Shown piece by piece: positions 8,494 through 15,966 of a DNA stretch of 57,430 nt. Position 1 is the stretch's first letter; the number at the start of each line of letters is the position of its first letter. The stretch comes from Chloroflexota bacterium. Its GTDB lineage: Bacteria; Chloroflexota; Dehalococcoidia; Lucifugimonadales; UBA1127. Both the position numbers and the translations under genes were made by a program. A model generated the notes under the pieces. The model was not told where the DNA came from, ran no database searches, and saw nothing but the letters and a program-made list of their open reading frames with translations. The stretch is taken from positions 1 through 57,430 of the forward strand of contig JAPONS010000042.1 in NCBI GenBank assembly GCA_026713825.1, in the 5' to 3' direction.

Positions 8494-8697
8494 GGCCAAC
8501 CCTTCTGGTTGCCCGCCCCCACCGTCATACCGGCGCAGGCCGGTATCCAGAGGCGTCGAGTGCGGGGCCGTACGCCCCCCCGGTGGTTGCCCACCCCCTG
8601 CCGCCCCCACCGTCATACCGGCGCAGGCCGGTATCCAGAGGCGTCGAGTGCGGGGCTGTACGCTCCCCCGTGGTTGCCCGCCCCCCGCGCACCCCGC
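8492..8697. repeat. Tandem 88-bp intergenic repeat containing palindromes
   Basis: A unit beginning CCGTCATACCGGCGCAGG starts at 8522 and again at 8610, giving an 88-base period with only a few differences between copies. Each unit carries the ACCGGCGCAGGCCGGT palindrome and a GGTGGTTGCCC segment. The start of the tract (8492-8516) has the arms GGGC-AACC and GGTT-GCCC and could act as a terminator hairpin for comM. Confidence 0.8.
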
Positions 8698-8712
8698 TCC
8701 CATAGCTGCGCC

Positions 8713-8741
8713 TTGCCCGTCGCGCGCTGCGCAGCTATACT
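8713..8741 (+). promoter_or_regulatory. Candidate promoter for the 8801 gene
   Basis: TTGCCC (8713-8718) and TATACT (8736-8741) are spaced by 17 bases, about 60 bases before the start codon. Confidence 0.5.
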
Positions 8742-8800
8742 TTCCCTATCATCGCAACCTGCCCGGTAATCCCACTGCACGCCAAGGAGCCTGACATCCC

Positions 8801-9169
8801 ATGTCCCTGATGTTGGAAGTCGAGGACAACGCCAACTGTGACGGCGTCCCGCAGCTCATCTTCAACACCATGGGGGAACCCCGGCAGGTGACGGAGGTCG
8901 TCGCGGGCGATTTCGGGCAGAAGCCATCGCCCCACCGCGTCACCGGCTGGTCCAGCGAGCGCGGTGGGAGCCCTTGCCCCGCCTACGCCGTCCGCATCGA
9001 GGAGTCCGGGGCCGGCGAGGCGTTGTTGGTCTACGGCGGTGATTGGGGTCTCCGCTTCATGCCCCTCCCTGTGGACGAGGAATGGAGCCTGGACAGCCCC
9101 AACCAGTGGGGAGAGAACTTCCTCTCCTTGGACGATGAATCTCAAGTGAGGTTCCTCGGTCCCGGGTAA
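8801..9169 (+). CDS. Hypothetical acidic protein upstream of a cyclophilin lipoprotein
   Basis: Protein of 122 residues that I do not recognise. It has no signal peptide or membrane segment and is acidic, with several W and G residues and a predicted beta-rich character (for example A-L-L-V-Y-G-G-D-W-G-L-R-F). AAGGAG lies twelve bases upstream of the ATG and a plausible promoter lies further up. It is followed after 25 bases by the cyclophilin gene on the same strand, so both are probably cotranscribed. No function is proposed. Confidence 0.65.
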   Translation: MSLMLEVEDNANCDGVPQLIFNTMGEPRQVTEVVAGDFGQKPSPHRVTGWSSERGGSPCPAYAVRIEESGAGEALLVYGGDWGLRFMPLPVDEEWSLDSPNQWGENFLSLDDESQVRFLGPG

Positions 9170-9194
9170 ACCCAATCTGCACAAGGAGCGGACT

Positions 9195-9908
9195 GTGACC
9201 AGACTGAGCATCATTGTCCTCGCGGTTCTGGCGGCCCTTGTACTGGCGGCGTGCAACGGCGACGACGCCACGTCGTCCGGAAGCACGACGACCACCACGA
9301 CAACGACTACGACGACTACCACATCGACCTCGGAAATACCCACCGCGACAATTCCAACGTCAACGCCCCAATCTGAAACGACGGGAGATTCAATGAGCAT
9401 GCAATACGACGGCCCCCCGGCAATGATGATCGACGAGTCCAAGACCTACAAAGCGGTCATCACCACCACCCACGGCACAATCAGCCTTGATCTCTTCGCC
9501 TCTGAGGTGCCCAACACCGTCAACAACTTCGTCTTCCTCGCCCGTGAGGGCTTTTATGACAACGTCATCTTCCACCGTGTCATCCCCAACTTCATGATCC
9601 AGGGCGGCGACCCCACCGGCACCGGCACCGGCGGCCCCGGCTACCGCTTCGACGACGAGCCCGTAAACCGGCAGTACATCCCCGGCACTCTCGCCATGGC
9701 CAACTCCGGCCCCAACACCAACGGCAGCCAGTTCTTCATCATGCACGGCGCCGTAGCCCTGCCACCCAACTACACCATCTTCGGCTTCGCGACTGAGGGC
9801 CTCAACACTGTGAACGCCATCGCCACTGTGCCGACGGCTCCCGGCGGCGAGGGTTCCCGGCCCCTTGACCCGCCCCAAATCCTCTCGATCGAGATCATTG
9901 AAGAGTAG
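9195..9908 (+). CDS. Cyclophilin-type peptidyl-prolyl cis-trans isomerase lipoprotein
   Basis: Protein of 237 residues exported as a lipoprotein: hydrophobic stretch I-I-V-L-A-V-L-A-A-L-V-L-A-A-C with lipobox L-A-A-C. A linker follows with a run of 13 threonines (about 9285-9324), then the cyclophilin domain from about residue 85. Catalytic features are F-H-R-V-I-P-N-F-M-I-Q-G-G-D and G-S-Q-F-F-I, with F-G-F-A-T later. It should catalyse proline isomerization to help protein folding outside the membrane. GTG start with AAGGAG eight to nine bases upstream. The threonine tract is encoded by ACN repeats and may vary in length between strains. Confidence 0.93.
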   Translation: MTRLSIIVLAVLAALVLAACNGDDATSSGSTTTTTTTTTTTTTSTSEIPTATIPTSTPQSETTGDSMSMQYDGPPAMMIDESKTYKAVITTTHGTISLDLFASEVPNTVNNFVFLAREGFYDNVIFHRVIPNFMIQGGDPTGTGTGGPGYRFDDEPVNRQYIPGTLAMANSGPNTNGSQFFIMHGAVALPPNYTIFGFATEGLNTVNAIATVPTAPGGEGSRPLDPPQILSIEIIEE

Positions 9909-9935
9909 TCCATCCCACCCCTTGAACTGTTGACG

Positions 9936-9963
9936 GGCCCGGCGGAATCGACCGCCGGGCCCA
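9936..9963 (+). terminator. Strong hairpin after the cyclophilin gene
   Basis: The arms GGGCCCGGCGG (9936-9946) and CCGCCGGGCCC (9953-9963) pair perfectly over 11 bases around AATCGA, 27 bases after the stop. No T-run follows, so intrinsic termination would be incomplete, but the position fits a transcript end. Confidence 0.6.
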
Positions 9964-10315
9964 TTGTCTGGGGCCCTGGGCAAGAGGCTTTTTGGCGGTT
10001 GTTACCGCATCAACAATAGACCCCGTTGTCGCTTTTCATTTGCTTGTCTCTTACCATGCCGCGTCCTTTTATGTAAGTTTTCAAAACTGCCCAAGAATCA
10101 CCTAGGGAGATCGCACGGACGTTCTCTTGACACCCCCTTAACCCCCTTTTAACGTCAAAGCACAGCGACAAAGCAACCCTGACTTGCGCCCGTCTGAGGG
10201 GGTGTGGCGCCCCAAGCGATCGGGCCCGGGGAATCCTGCCGAGGGCTGCTGTTACACGTACTCAATCGGCATTCGTCCTATAGCTGTTTGCCATTGAGAT
10301 TGATGGAGGCTGGCG
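9964..10315. other. Intergenic region upstream of the MBL-fold gene
   Basis: About 350 bases, relatively AT-rich at first (9985-10155), with no supported gene. TTGACA at 10127-10132 followed 17 bases later by TAACGT is a weak promoter candidate. The part 10180-10255 is GC-rich and could fold, but I recognise no riboswitch. A GGAGG ribosome site for the next gene lies at 10305-10309. Confidence 0.4.
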
Positions 10316-11152
10316 ATGCGCATGAAGGACCTCGAGATCTATCTCCTCAACGACGGCGCCGTCAAAGTTGACGGCGGTTCCACGTTCGGCAACGTCCCCC
10401 GGGAAGCATGGGAGACGATGGTGAAGCCGGACAGGCGGCATCGCGTCCGCTGGGGCATCAACGCGCTGCTCATCAAGACCCGCGACCTGAACATCCTGGT
10501 CGATGACGGCGCAGGCGCCAAGCTTGACGAAGAGGAGAGGGAGAACAAGGGCCTGAATTGCAACCGTCTCAAGAAAGAGCTTCGTGAGCTCGACCTGTCG
10601 CCGCGCGACATCAACTACGTCGTCCTCACCCACCTGCACTTCCTCCACGCCGGCGGCTCCACGCGCCGCACCCGCAACGGCGACGTCGTCGCCGCGTTCC
10701 CGCAGGCGCGCTACCTCGTGCAGCGCACGGCATGGGAGGACGCCCTCGCCCCCAACGAGCTCGGCAAGCGCTCCTTCAACTCAGAGGATTTCCTGCCGCT
10801 GGAGAAGTCCGGCCACCTGGAGCTCATCGACGGCGACTATGAGATCCAGCCCGGCGTCAACATCAAGGTCACCGACGGCCACTGCCGAGGCCACCAGGTC
10901 GTCGTCGCCGAGCAGCTTGGCAACCGCTTCATCTACCTCGGCGACCTCGTGCCCACCGCCTACCACCTCGGCCTGCCCACCATCTCCTCGCAGGACCAGT
11001 TCCCGGAGGACACGCTGGAGCAGAAGCGCAAGTTCCTGAACAATGCGGAGCGCGACGGTTCGCTCCTCCTCTTCTCCCACGGCACGGACACCCGCGGCGG
11101 CTACTTGGAGCGTCGCAGCGGCAAGCTCGCCCTCACGCCCGTGGCCGTCTAG
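10316..11152 (+). CDS. Metallo-beta-lactamase-fold hydrolase with altered metal motif
   Basis: Protein of 278 residues resembling the quorum-quenching lactonase/N-acyl-homoserine-lactonase-like branch of the MBL superfamily. The family motif H-x-H-x-D-H reads H106-L-H108-F-L110-H111, so the aspartate that normally binds the second metal is leucine (codon CTC at 10643-10645). Other ligand regions remain: G-H-C-R-G-H near 190 and Y-L-G-D-L near 204. A GGAGG site six bases upstream supports the ATG at 10316. The loss of Asp may leave one metal site or none, so hydrolytic activity is uncertain. Single gene; neighbours suggest no pathway. Confidence 0.85.
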   Translation: MRMKDLEIYLLNDGAVKVDGGSTFGNVPREAWETMVKPDRRHRVRWGINALLIKTRDLNILVDDGAGAKLDEEERENKGLNCNRLKKELRELDLSPRDINYVVLTHLHFLHAGGSTRRTRNGDVVAAFPQARYLVQRTAWEDALAPNELGKRSFNSEDFLPLEKSGHLELIDGDYEIQPGVNIKVTDGHCRGHQVVVAEQLGNRFIYLGDLVPTAYHLGLPTISSQDQFPEDTLEQKRKFLNNAERDGSLLLFSHGTDTRGGYLERRSGKLALTPVAV

Positions 11153-11235
11153 CCCGGCCCACGCAGAACATTGCGGGAGTGGCGTCCCGGTTCGGGGGCG
11201 CCGCTCCTCTCTTGTGCCGTGAAGTCAACTCGCCG

Positions 11236-11265
11236 TTAGCGGCTGCCGCTTCCCCGTCGTATACT
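11236..11265 (+). promoter_or_regulatory. Candidate promoter of the aldo/keto reductase gene
   Basis: TTAGCG (11236-11241) and TATACT (11260-11265) are spaced by 18 bases, about 50 bases before the start codon. Confidence 0.45.
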
Positions 11266-11313
11266 AGACCCGCGCCCCTGACCACACGCGCAATCCGTTG
11301 ACGAGGATCCGCT

Positions 11314-12327
11314 ATGCAGTACAGGCAGCTTGGGGTGACCGACTTGACCGTGTCCGAGGTTGGCTTCGGCGTGTGGACCGTCGCCACCAACTGGTGGGGC
11401 AAGATAGACCCGGAAGAACGCGTCAAGCTCCTGCAGCAGGCAGTCACCCTCGGCGTCAACATGTTCGACACGGCGGATACCTACAGCGAGGGCTTCGGTG
11501 AGGAGATACTCGCCAAGGCAATCGGCGAGAACCGCCATAACGTCGTCTACGCCACCAAGTTCGGCTACGACATCTACAACGCCGTCCCCCGAGAGGGCCA
11601 TCGTGAGCGCCCCCAGGACTTCTCCCCCGGCTTCATCCGCTTCGCCTGCGAGCAGAGCCTCCGCCGCCTCAACACCGACTACTTCGACCTCTACCAGCTC
11701 CACAACCCCCGCGTCACCGCCATAGAGCGCGACGAGGTCTTCAACACGCTGGAGGACCTGGTGCGAGAAGGTAAGGTGCGCTACTACGGCGCCGCCCTCG
11801 GCCCGGACATCGGCTGGTTTGAGGAAGGCGACGCCATGATGCGGGAACGCGACGGCGTCTCGCTGCAGATCATCTACAGCATCATCGAGCAGCAGCCCGC
11901 CCGAAGCTTCTTCCCCATCGCTGAGGAAACCGGGACCGGCCTGCTCTCCCGCGTCCCTCACGCCTCCGAGATCCTCACTGAAAAATTCCGCAATACCCCG
12001 CCCGTCTTCGAGGCCGGCGACCACCGTGCCCACCGCAATCAGGCATGGCTCGAGGAGGCCGTCCGCAAGCTGGATGAGCTGCAATTCCTGAAGGAGCACC
12101 ACCCCATCGAAATGGACCAGCTCGCCATCACCTTCGCGCTGGCCGAGCCCGGAATCTGCACAGTCCTCCCCAACATCACCAGCCGCGAGACCCTGAAGAC
12201 GTACACCGATGCGTCGGAGGCGGAACGCCCGTGCGAGGACTGTCTGGTGCAACTGCGTGAGGTCTTCGACGAGGTCTTCACCAAAGAGCTGGAGCCCCTT
12301 GACCGGGCGGGAAAGAGCCGCCCCTAG
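11314..12327 (+). CDS. Aldo/keto reductase family oxidoreductase
   Basis: Protein of 337 residues with the (beta/alpha)8 aldo/keto reductase pattern. Catalytic residues appear in order: D in F-D-T-A-D-T-Y, Y in the same motif, K in Y-A-T-K-F-G and H in Y-Q-L-H-N-P. It starts R-Q-L-G-V-T-D-L-T-V-S, a usual family beginning. NADPH-dependent carbonyl reduction is expected; the substrate is unknown. GAGG lies eight bases upstream of the ATG. The C-terminus carries a C-E-D-C pair (about residue 310). Monocistronic by appearance, followed by repeats. Confidence 0.92.
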   Translation: MQYRQLGVTDLTVSEVGFGVWTVATNWWGKIDPEERVKLLQQAVTLGVNMFDTADTYSEGFGEEILAKAIGENRHNVVYATKFGYDIYNAVPREGHRERPQDFSPGFIRFACEQSLRRLNTDYFDLYQLHNPRVTAIERDEVFNTLEDLVREGKVRYYGAALGPDIGWFEEGDAMMRERDGVSLQIIYSIIEQQPARSFFPIAEETGTGLLSRVPHASEILTEKFRNTPPVFEAGDHRAHRNQAWLEEAVRKLDELQFLKEHHPIEMDQLAITFALAEPGICTVLPNITSRETLKTYTDASEAERPCEDCLVQLREVFDEVFTKELEPLDRAGKSRP

Positions 12328-12342
12328 GGCATCGAGCGAAGC

Positions 12343-12483
12343 GCATCCCGTTCACCCGCAGCCCGTCAAAGGCCCGCCCTAACCCCCAAACCCCCATACC
12401 GGCGAATGCCGGTATCCAGAAACCTCACCCCCAACGGACACACTGCGCATCCCGTTCACCCGCAGCCCGTCAAAGGCCCGCCC
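12343..12483. repeat. 38-base direct repeat flanking a dispersed palindrome
   Basis: A segment beginning GCGCATCCCGTTCACCCGCA occurs at about 12343-12380 and again at about 12446-12483. Between them lies one ACCGGCGAATGCCGGT palindrome (12395-12420). A direct repeat enclosing a palindrome resembles the footprint of an inserted or duplicated small element. Confidence 0.7.
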
Positions 12484-12520
12484 GCGCCCCCGGCGTACGG
12501 GCGGTTCGCGCAGCCGAAAG

Positions 12521-13102
12521 CTACGCCCCCTCGGGCGCCGGCGCGACGGGCGCCTCTTGGCCCTGGCCGTCGCGCCCGCCCCGCTGGCCGCGGTTGTTCC
12601 CCCGGCGGTTGAAGCCCCCCCGCTGCGGCCGGTCGTCTGGAGACGCGGGCCTCGGAGACGGACGCCCAAGGAGCTTGCGCATCTCCTCCTCGATGAACTC
12701 GAAGTCTTTCCGCGGAAGCAGGTGCAGCTCGTCCATCAGCGCAAACGGCCACATCTCCGGCGGCCACCGGCGCACGTACTCCAACCTCGGCCCAATCTGG
12801 ATCACGCGAAGGTGCTTGTCCTCAGGCAGCACAAAGTCCGCATTGATGCGTACACGGTACTTGAAGCGCTCGTTGCCCTGCTCCGACGTCCACAGCGGCT
12901 CCTCGTCCTCGAACACCGTGGATGCGATGGTCGCCGTCAGGGGGAAGACCCGCAGCCCCCGGACGTAGAAGAGGAGCCGGTCGCCCTTGACCATCCGGTC
13001 CGTCTTGCGTCGCTGGCGGGCCCCGAAACCCTGTACGGTTAACCCCTGCGCCCGCGTTACTGCAAAGTTCTCTTCTGAGATGCTGAGCATCCAATAGTTC
13101 AA
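12521..13102 (-). CDS. EVE (PUA-like) domain protein with an RGG-rich tail
   Basis: Protein of 193 residues. The N-terminal 145 residues match the EVE/PUA-like fold: N-Y-W-M-L-S-I-S-E-E-N-F at the start, K-G-D-R-L-L-F-Y-V-R in the middle, F-P-L-T-A-T-I-A-S and W-P-P-E-M-W-P-F later. EVE domains bind modified bases in DNA or RNA. The last ~45 residues are low complexity, with R-G-G-F-N-R-R-G-N-N-R and further R-G-G units, like RNA-binding RGG boxes. The TTG at 13102 is chosen because GGAGGG lies upstream and the conserved domain begins there. It is on the strand of the riboflavin genes, 218 bases downstream of ribH. Confidence 0.82.
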   Translation of the reverse strand: MNYWMLSISEENFAVTRAQGLTVQGFGARQRRKTDRMVKGDRLLFYVRGLRVFPLTATIASTVFEDEEPLWTSEQGNERFKYRVRINADFVLPEDKHLRVIQIGPRLEYVRRWPPEMWPFALMDELHLLPRKDFEFIEEEMRKLLGRPSPRPASPDDRPQRGGFNRRGNNRGQRGGRDGQGQEAPVAPAPEGA

Positions 13103-13263
13103 TCTGCCCTCCAGGCCGCCGCGGCCCCGCGCCCCCGGCGCGGACAAGTGCTTCCCTGCACGACCCCGCGCCTCCGCGCGGGCATCCGCCCCGGCGCGCC
13201 GTCATTGTCGCCCGGTTCGAGGTCGACTCTCGCGAGCCTCTCCACTCGCGACGCCGCCCCAAC

Positions 13264-13290
13264 CGTCATTCCGGCGAAAGCCGGAATCCA
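13264..13290. repeat. Dispersed palindrome copy
   Basis: Contains ATTCCGGCGAAAGCCGGAAT, the same palindrome that is triplicated between ribH and ribBA. It lies in the 218-base gap between ribH and the EVE gene, where I see nothing else. Confidence 0.75.
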
Positions 13291-13320
13291 GCGTGACCCT
13301 CTCAACACGCGGGCCCGCCT

Positions 13321-13818
13321 CTAGCCCATCTCCGGCAACTCGCTCTGCCCGGCCCGCACCTTCCGCATCACGTTCGCCATTTCGATCCCCGCAACCGTAA
13401 CGTCGTAGCCCCGGTTGCCCAGCAGCCCGCCGCTCCGGTCGACTGCCTGCTGCTCCGTGTACGCCGTCAGCACTCCGAACATCACCGGCACACCGCTCTC
13501 CCGCGACACCGCCGCGATGCCCGCCGCCGCCTGCTCCGAGACGTGCTCGAAGTGCGCCGTCTCCCCCTTGATCACAACGCCCAGGCACACGATGACGTCG
13601 TGGCGTCCCGTCTTGGCCAGCTCGGCCGCAATGGTCGGCAACTCGAAGGAGCCCGGCGCCCACGCGATGGTAAGGTCATCGTTCTGCACGTCGCCCTGCT
13701 GGCACGCCATGAGCGCGCCCTCCAGCAGGCGCAGCGTCAGGTTCTCGTTGAAGCGCGAGACGGCGATGGCGACCCTAACGCCCCTGCCGGTCTTCTCGCC
13801 CTCAAGCTCAGTCGCCAA
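13321..13818 (-). CDS. ribH: 6,7-dimethyl-8-ribityllumazine synthase
   Basis: Protein of 165 residues, normal length for lumazine synthase, the penultimate step of riboflavin synthesis. Motifs: V-S-R-F-N near residue 20, A-P-G-S-F-E-L-P, V-C-L-G-V-V-I-K-G-E-T-A-H-F (with the catalytic His region) and F-G-V-L-T, then G-N-R-G and E-M-A at the end. It starts with TTG at 13818 and has AAGGA about nine bases upstream, a weak signal. It lies last in the riboflavin gene cluster, separated from ribBA by 286 bases of tandem repeats, so cotranscription across them is not certain. Confidence 0.94.
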   Translation of the reverse strand: MATELEGEKTGRGVRVAIAVSRFNENLTLRLLEGALMACQQGDVQNDDLTIAWAPGSFELPTIAAELAKTGRHDVIVCLGVVIKGETAHFEHVSEQAAAGIAAVSRESGVPVMFGVLTAYTEQQAVDRSGGLLGNRGYDVTVAGIEMANVMRKVRAGQSELPEMG

Positions 13819-13845
13819 TATCCACGTCCTTGGCCGAAAGTGGCC

Positions 13846-14106
13846 GTCGCGTTACCCAAGCGGGTCGTCATCCTTGCCGTCATTCCGGCGAAAGCCGGAA
13901 TCCAGGGCATCGTGCCCACCGGCCTCATCCACCCTTACCCAAGCGGGTCGTCAGCCTTCCCGTCATTCCGGCGAAGGCCGGAATCCAGGGCGTCATGCCC
14001 ACCGGCCTCATCCGTCGCGTTACCCAAGCGGGTCGTCATCCTTGCCGTCATTCCGGCGAAAGCCGGAATCCAGGGCATCGTGCCCACCGGCCTCATCCGT
14101 CGCGCT
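13846..14106. repeat. Three tandem 83-85 base repeats derived partly from the ribBA 3' end
   Basis: The segment ACCCAAGCGGGTCGTC begins at 13854, 13937, 14022 and 14107, giving periods of 83, 85 and 85 bases. The last of these is the genuine 3' end of ribBA (D-D-P-L-G-stop on the minus strand). Each of the three upstream copies also carries the ATTCCGGCGAA-GCCGGAAT palindrome and GCCCACCGGCCTCATCC. The tract thus arose by tandem duplication of the ribBA end together with a dispersed palindrome. There are no unique spacers, so it is not a CRISPR array. Confidence 0.88.
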
Positions 14107-15313
14107 ACCCAAGCGGGTCGTCGATCAGGTGCCCCAGCTTGACCCGCTTGGTCGCCAGGTAGTCGCGGTTCTGCGGCGTCGGTGGCGCGGCGATCGGCAC
14201 CCGGTCCACCAGGTCCAGCCCGTACGCGTCCAGCCCGACAACCTTCTTGGGGTTGTTCGTGAGCAGCCGCAGCCGGCGCACGCCCAGGTCCGCCAGGATC
14301 TGCGCCCCGATGCCGTACCAGCGGAGGTCCGGCGCAAACCCGAGCTCCACGTTCGCCTCCACCGTGTCCATGCCGTTGTCCTGCAGCGCGTACGCGCGGA
14401 TCTTGTTGTGCAGCCCGATGCCGCGACCCTCCTGCCGCATGTACAGGAACACGCCGCGGCCCTCGTTCGCGATGGCCTCAAGCGCGATGTGCATCTGCTC
14501 GCCGCAGTCGCACCGCAGGCTGCCGAAGATGTCGCCCGTCGTGCACTGGCTGTGTACCCGCACCAGGACCTCGTCCTCCGGTGAAATATCCCCCATCACC
14601 AGCGCCAGGTGCTCGTCCGGGTCCACCATGCTCCGGTACGCCACCACGGTGAAGTCCCCGAACCGCGTCGGCATCTTGGCGTCCGCGACGCGCTCCACCA
14701 GCCGCTCGTTCTGTCGCCGGTACGCGATGAGGTCCTGGATGGTCACAATGCGCAGGTCGTGCTCCTCAGCGAACTCCTCTAGGTACGGCATCCGCGCCAT
14801 CGAGCCGTCCGGTGCCATGATTTCGCACAGCACCCCGGCCGGGTAGAACCCCGCCAGCCGCGCCAGGTCGACGATCGCCTCAGTGTGGCCGGCCCGCACC
14901 AGCACCCCGCCGTTCGTGTACCGCAGCGGGAACAGGTGCCCCGGCCGCGCCAGGTCCTCCGCCTTCGTCCGCGGGTCGAGGATCGCCTTCACCGTCGCCG
15001 CCCGGTCGAACGCCGAGATCCCCGTCGTCGCGCCCTCCTTGACGTCGACGGGGACGGTGAACGGCGTGCCGTGCCGCGCCGTGTTCTCCGACACCATCTG
15101 CGGCAGATGCAAGTCGTCGAGCCGTTCGCCCGGAACGGGCATGCACACCAGCCCCCCGCCGTACTTCGCCATGAAGTTGATGTGCTCCGGCGTCACCGCC
15201 TCGGCCGCGACCATCAGGTCGCCCTCGTTCTCCCGGTCGGCGTCGTCCACCACGATGAGCGCCTTGCCCATCCTGATTTCGGCGATGCCCTCTTCTATCG
15301 AGCTGATTGGCAT
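14105..15313 (-). CDS. ribBA: Bifunctional 3,4-dihydroxy-2-butanone 4-phosphate synthase / GTP cyclohydrolase II
   Basis: Protein of 402 residues with both halves present. RibB half (about 1-200): D-D-A-D-R-E-N-E-G-D, then G-H-T-E-A-I-V-D-L-A. RibA half (about 205-400): zinc-binding C-T-T-G-D-I-F-G-S-L-R-C-D-C-G-E-Q, and R-Q-E-G-R-G-I-G-L. Together they supply both precursors of riboflavin. The ATG at 15313 has GGGGAG seven bases upstream; an in-frame GTG at 15328 lies over that site. It follows ribE by 36 bases on the same strand and is probably part of the dcd-ribD-ribE-ribBA transcript. Confidence 0.95.
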   Translation of the reverse strand: MPISSIEEGIAEIRMGKALIVVDDADRENEGDLMVAAEAVTPEHINFMAKYGGGLVCMPVPGERLDDLHLPQMVSENTARHGTPFTVPVDVKEGATTGISAFDRAATVKAILDPRTKAEDLARPGHLFPLRYTNGGVLVRAGHTEAIVDLARLAGFYPAGVLCEIMAPDGSMARMPYLEEFAEEHDLRIVTIQDLIAYRRQNERLVERVADAKMPTRFGDFTVVAYRSMVDPDEHLALVMGDISPEDEVLVRVHSQCTTGDIFGSLRCDCGEQMHIALEAIANEGRGVFLYMRQEGRGIGLHNKIRAYALQDNGMDTVEANVELGFAPDLRWYGIGAQILADLGVRRLRLLTNNPKKVVGLDAYGLDLVDRVPIAAPPTPQNRDYLATKRVKLGHLIDDPLG

Positions 15314-15349
15314 GGGACTCTCCCCCACTCTAACCCTTGGGTTGGACCG

Positions 15350-15964
15350 CTACCCGCTGGGCGCCCTTGGCGACCCCGCCTGAGACGCCCCCTCGGACAG
15401 CAATCGCTCCGTGTACTTGGCCAGAATGTCCGCCTCAAGATTGACGCGGTCGCCTGGCCCGCGCTCCCCCAGCGTCGTGTGCTGGTCTGTATATGGTATC
15501 ACCGCGACGGTAAACCGCGCGTCCGTGAGCTCCGCCACCGTCAGGCTGATGCCGTCCACGGCTACAAATCCCTTCTCCACAACGTAGCGCATGATCTCCC
15601 GCGGCGCAGCAAATGTTATCAGCCGGCTGTTTCCCTCCGGCGTCACCTCGGCGACGACCCCCACAGCGTCCACGTGCCCCTGCACCAGGTGCCCGCCCAC
15701 CTTGCCGCCGTACGCCAGCGACGGCTCAAGGTTCACCGGCGCCCCCACCCGCAGGTCGCCGAGGTTCGTCCGACGCAGCGTCTCCGGCGTCACGTCGACA
15801 GCGAAGCGGCCCTCGCTCATCGTCGTGATCGTCAGGCACGCCCCGTTCACCGCGATGCTGTCGCCGGTCTGCGCGCCCTCCAGCGCCAGCCATCCCTCGA
15901 TGGTCAGCGATTCCTCGCTCGCCTCCAGCACCTTCCCCTTCTCGACGACGATGCCCGTGAACAC
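15350..15964 (-). CDS. ribE: Riboflavin synthase alpha subunit
   Basis: Protein of 204 residues starting with GTG (V-F-T-G-I-V in place of M-F-T-G-I-V), the invariant start of the family. It consists of two lumazine-binding repeats, the first with N-G-A-C-L-T-I and G-H-L-V-Q-G-H-V-D, the second with V-D-G-I-S-L-T-V. It catalyses dismutation of two lumazines to riboflavin. The start codon lies two bases after the ribD stop, so translation is likely coupled. A proline/serine-rich tail ends the protein. Confidence 0.95.
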   Translation of the reverse strand: MFTGIVVEKGKVLEASEESLTIEGWLALEGAQTGDSIAVNGACLTITTMSEGRFAVDVTPETLRRTNLGDLRVGAPVNLEPSLAYGGKVGGHLVQGHVDAVGVVAEVTPEGNSRLITFAAPREIMRYVVEKGFVAVDGISLTVAELTDARFTVAVIPYTDQHTTLGERGPGDRVNLEADILAKYTERLLSEGASQAGSPRAPSG

Positions 15965-15966
15965 GG

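Noticed and set aside
9964-10255. Riboswitch or small RNA upstream of the MBL-fold gene
   Set aside because: The region is variable in composition and could fold, but I recognised no conserved riboswitch core.
13846-14106. Possible CRISPR array between ribH and ribBA
   Set aside because: The units are 83-85 bases long, nearly identical along their whole length, with no unique spacers, and include the ribBA end, so this is a tandem duplication.
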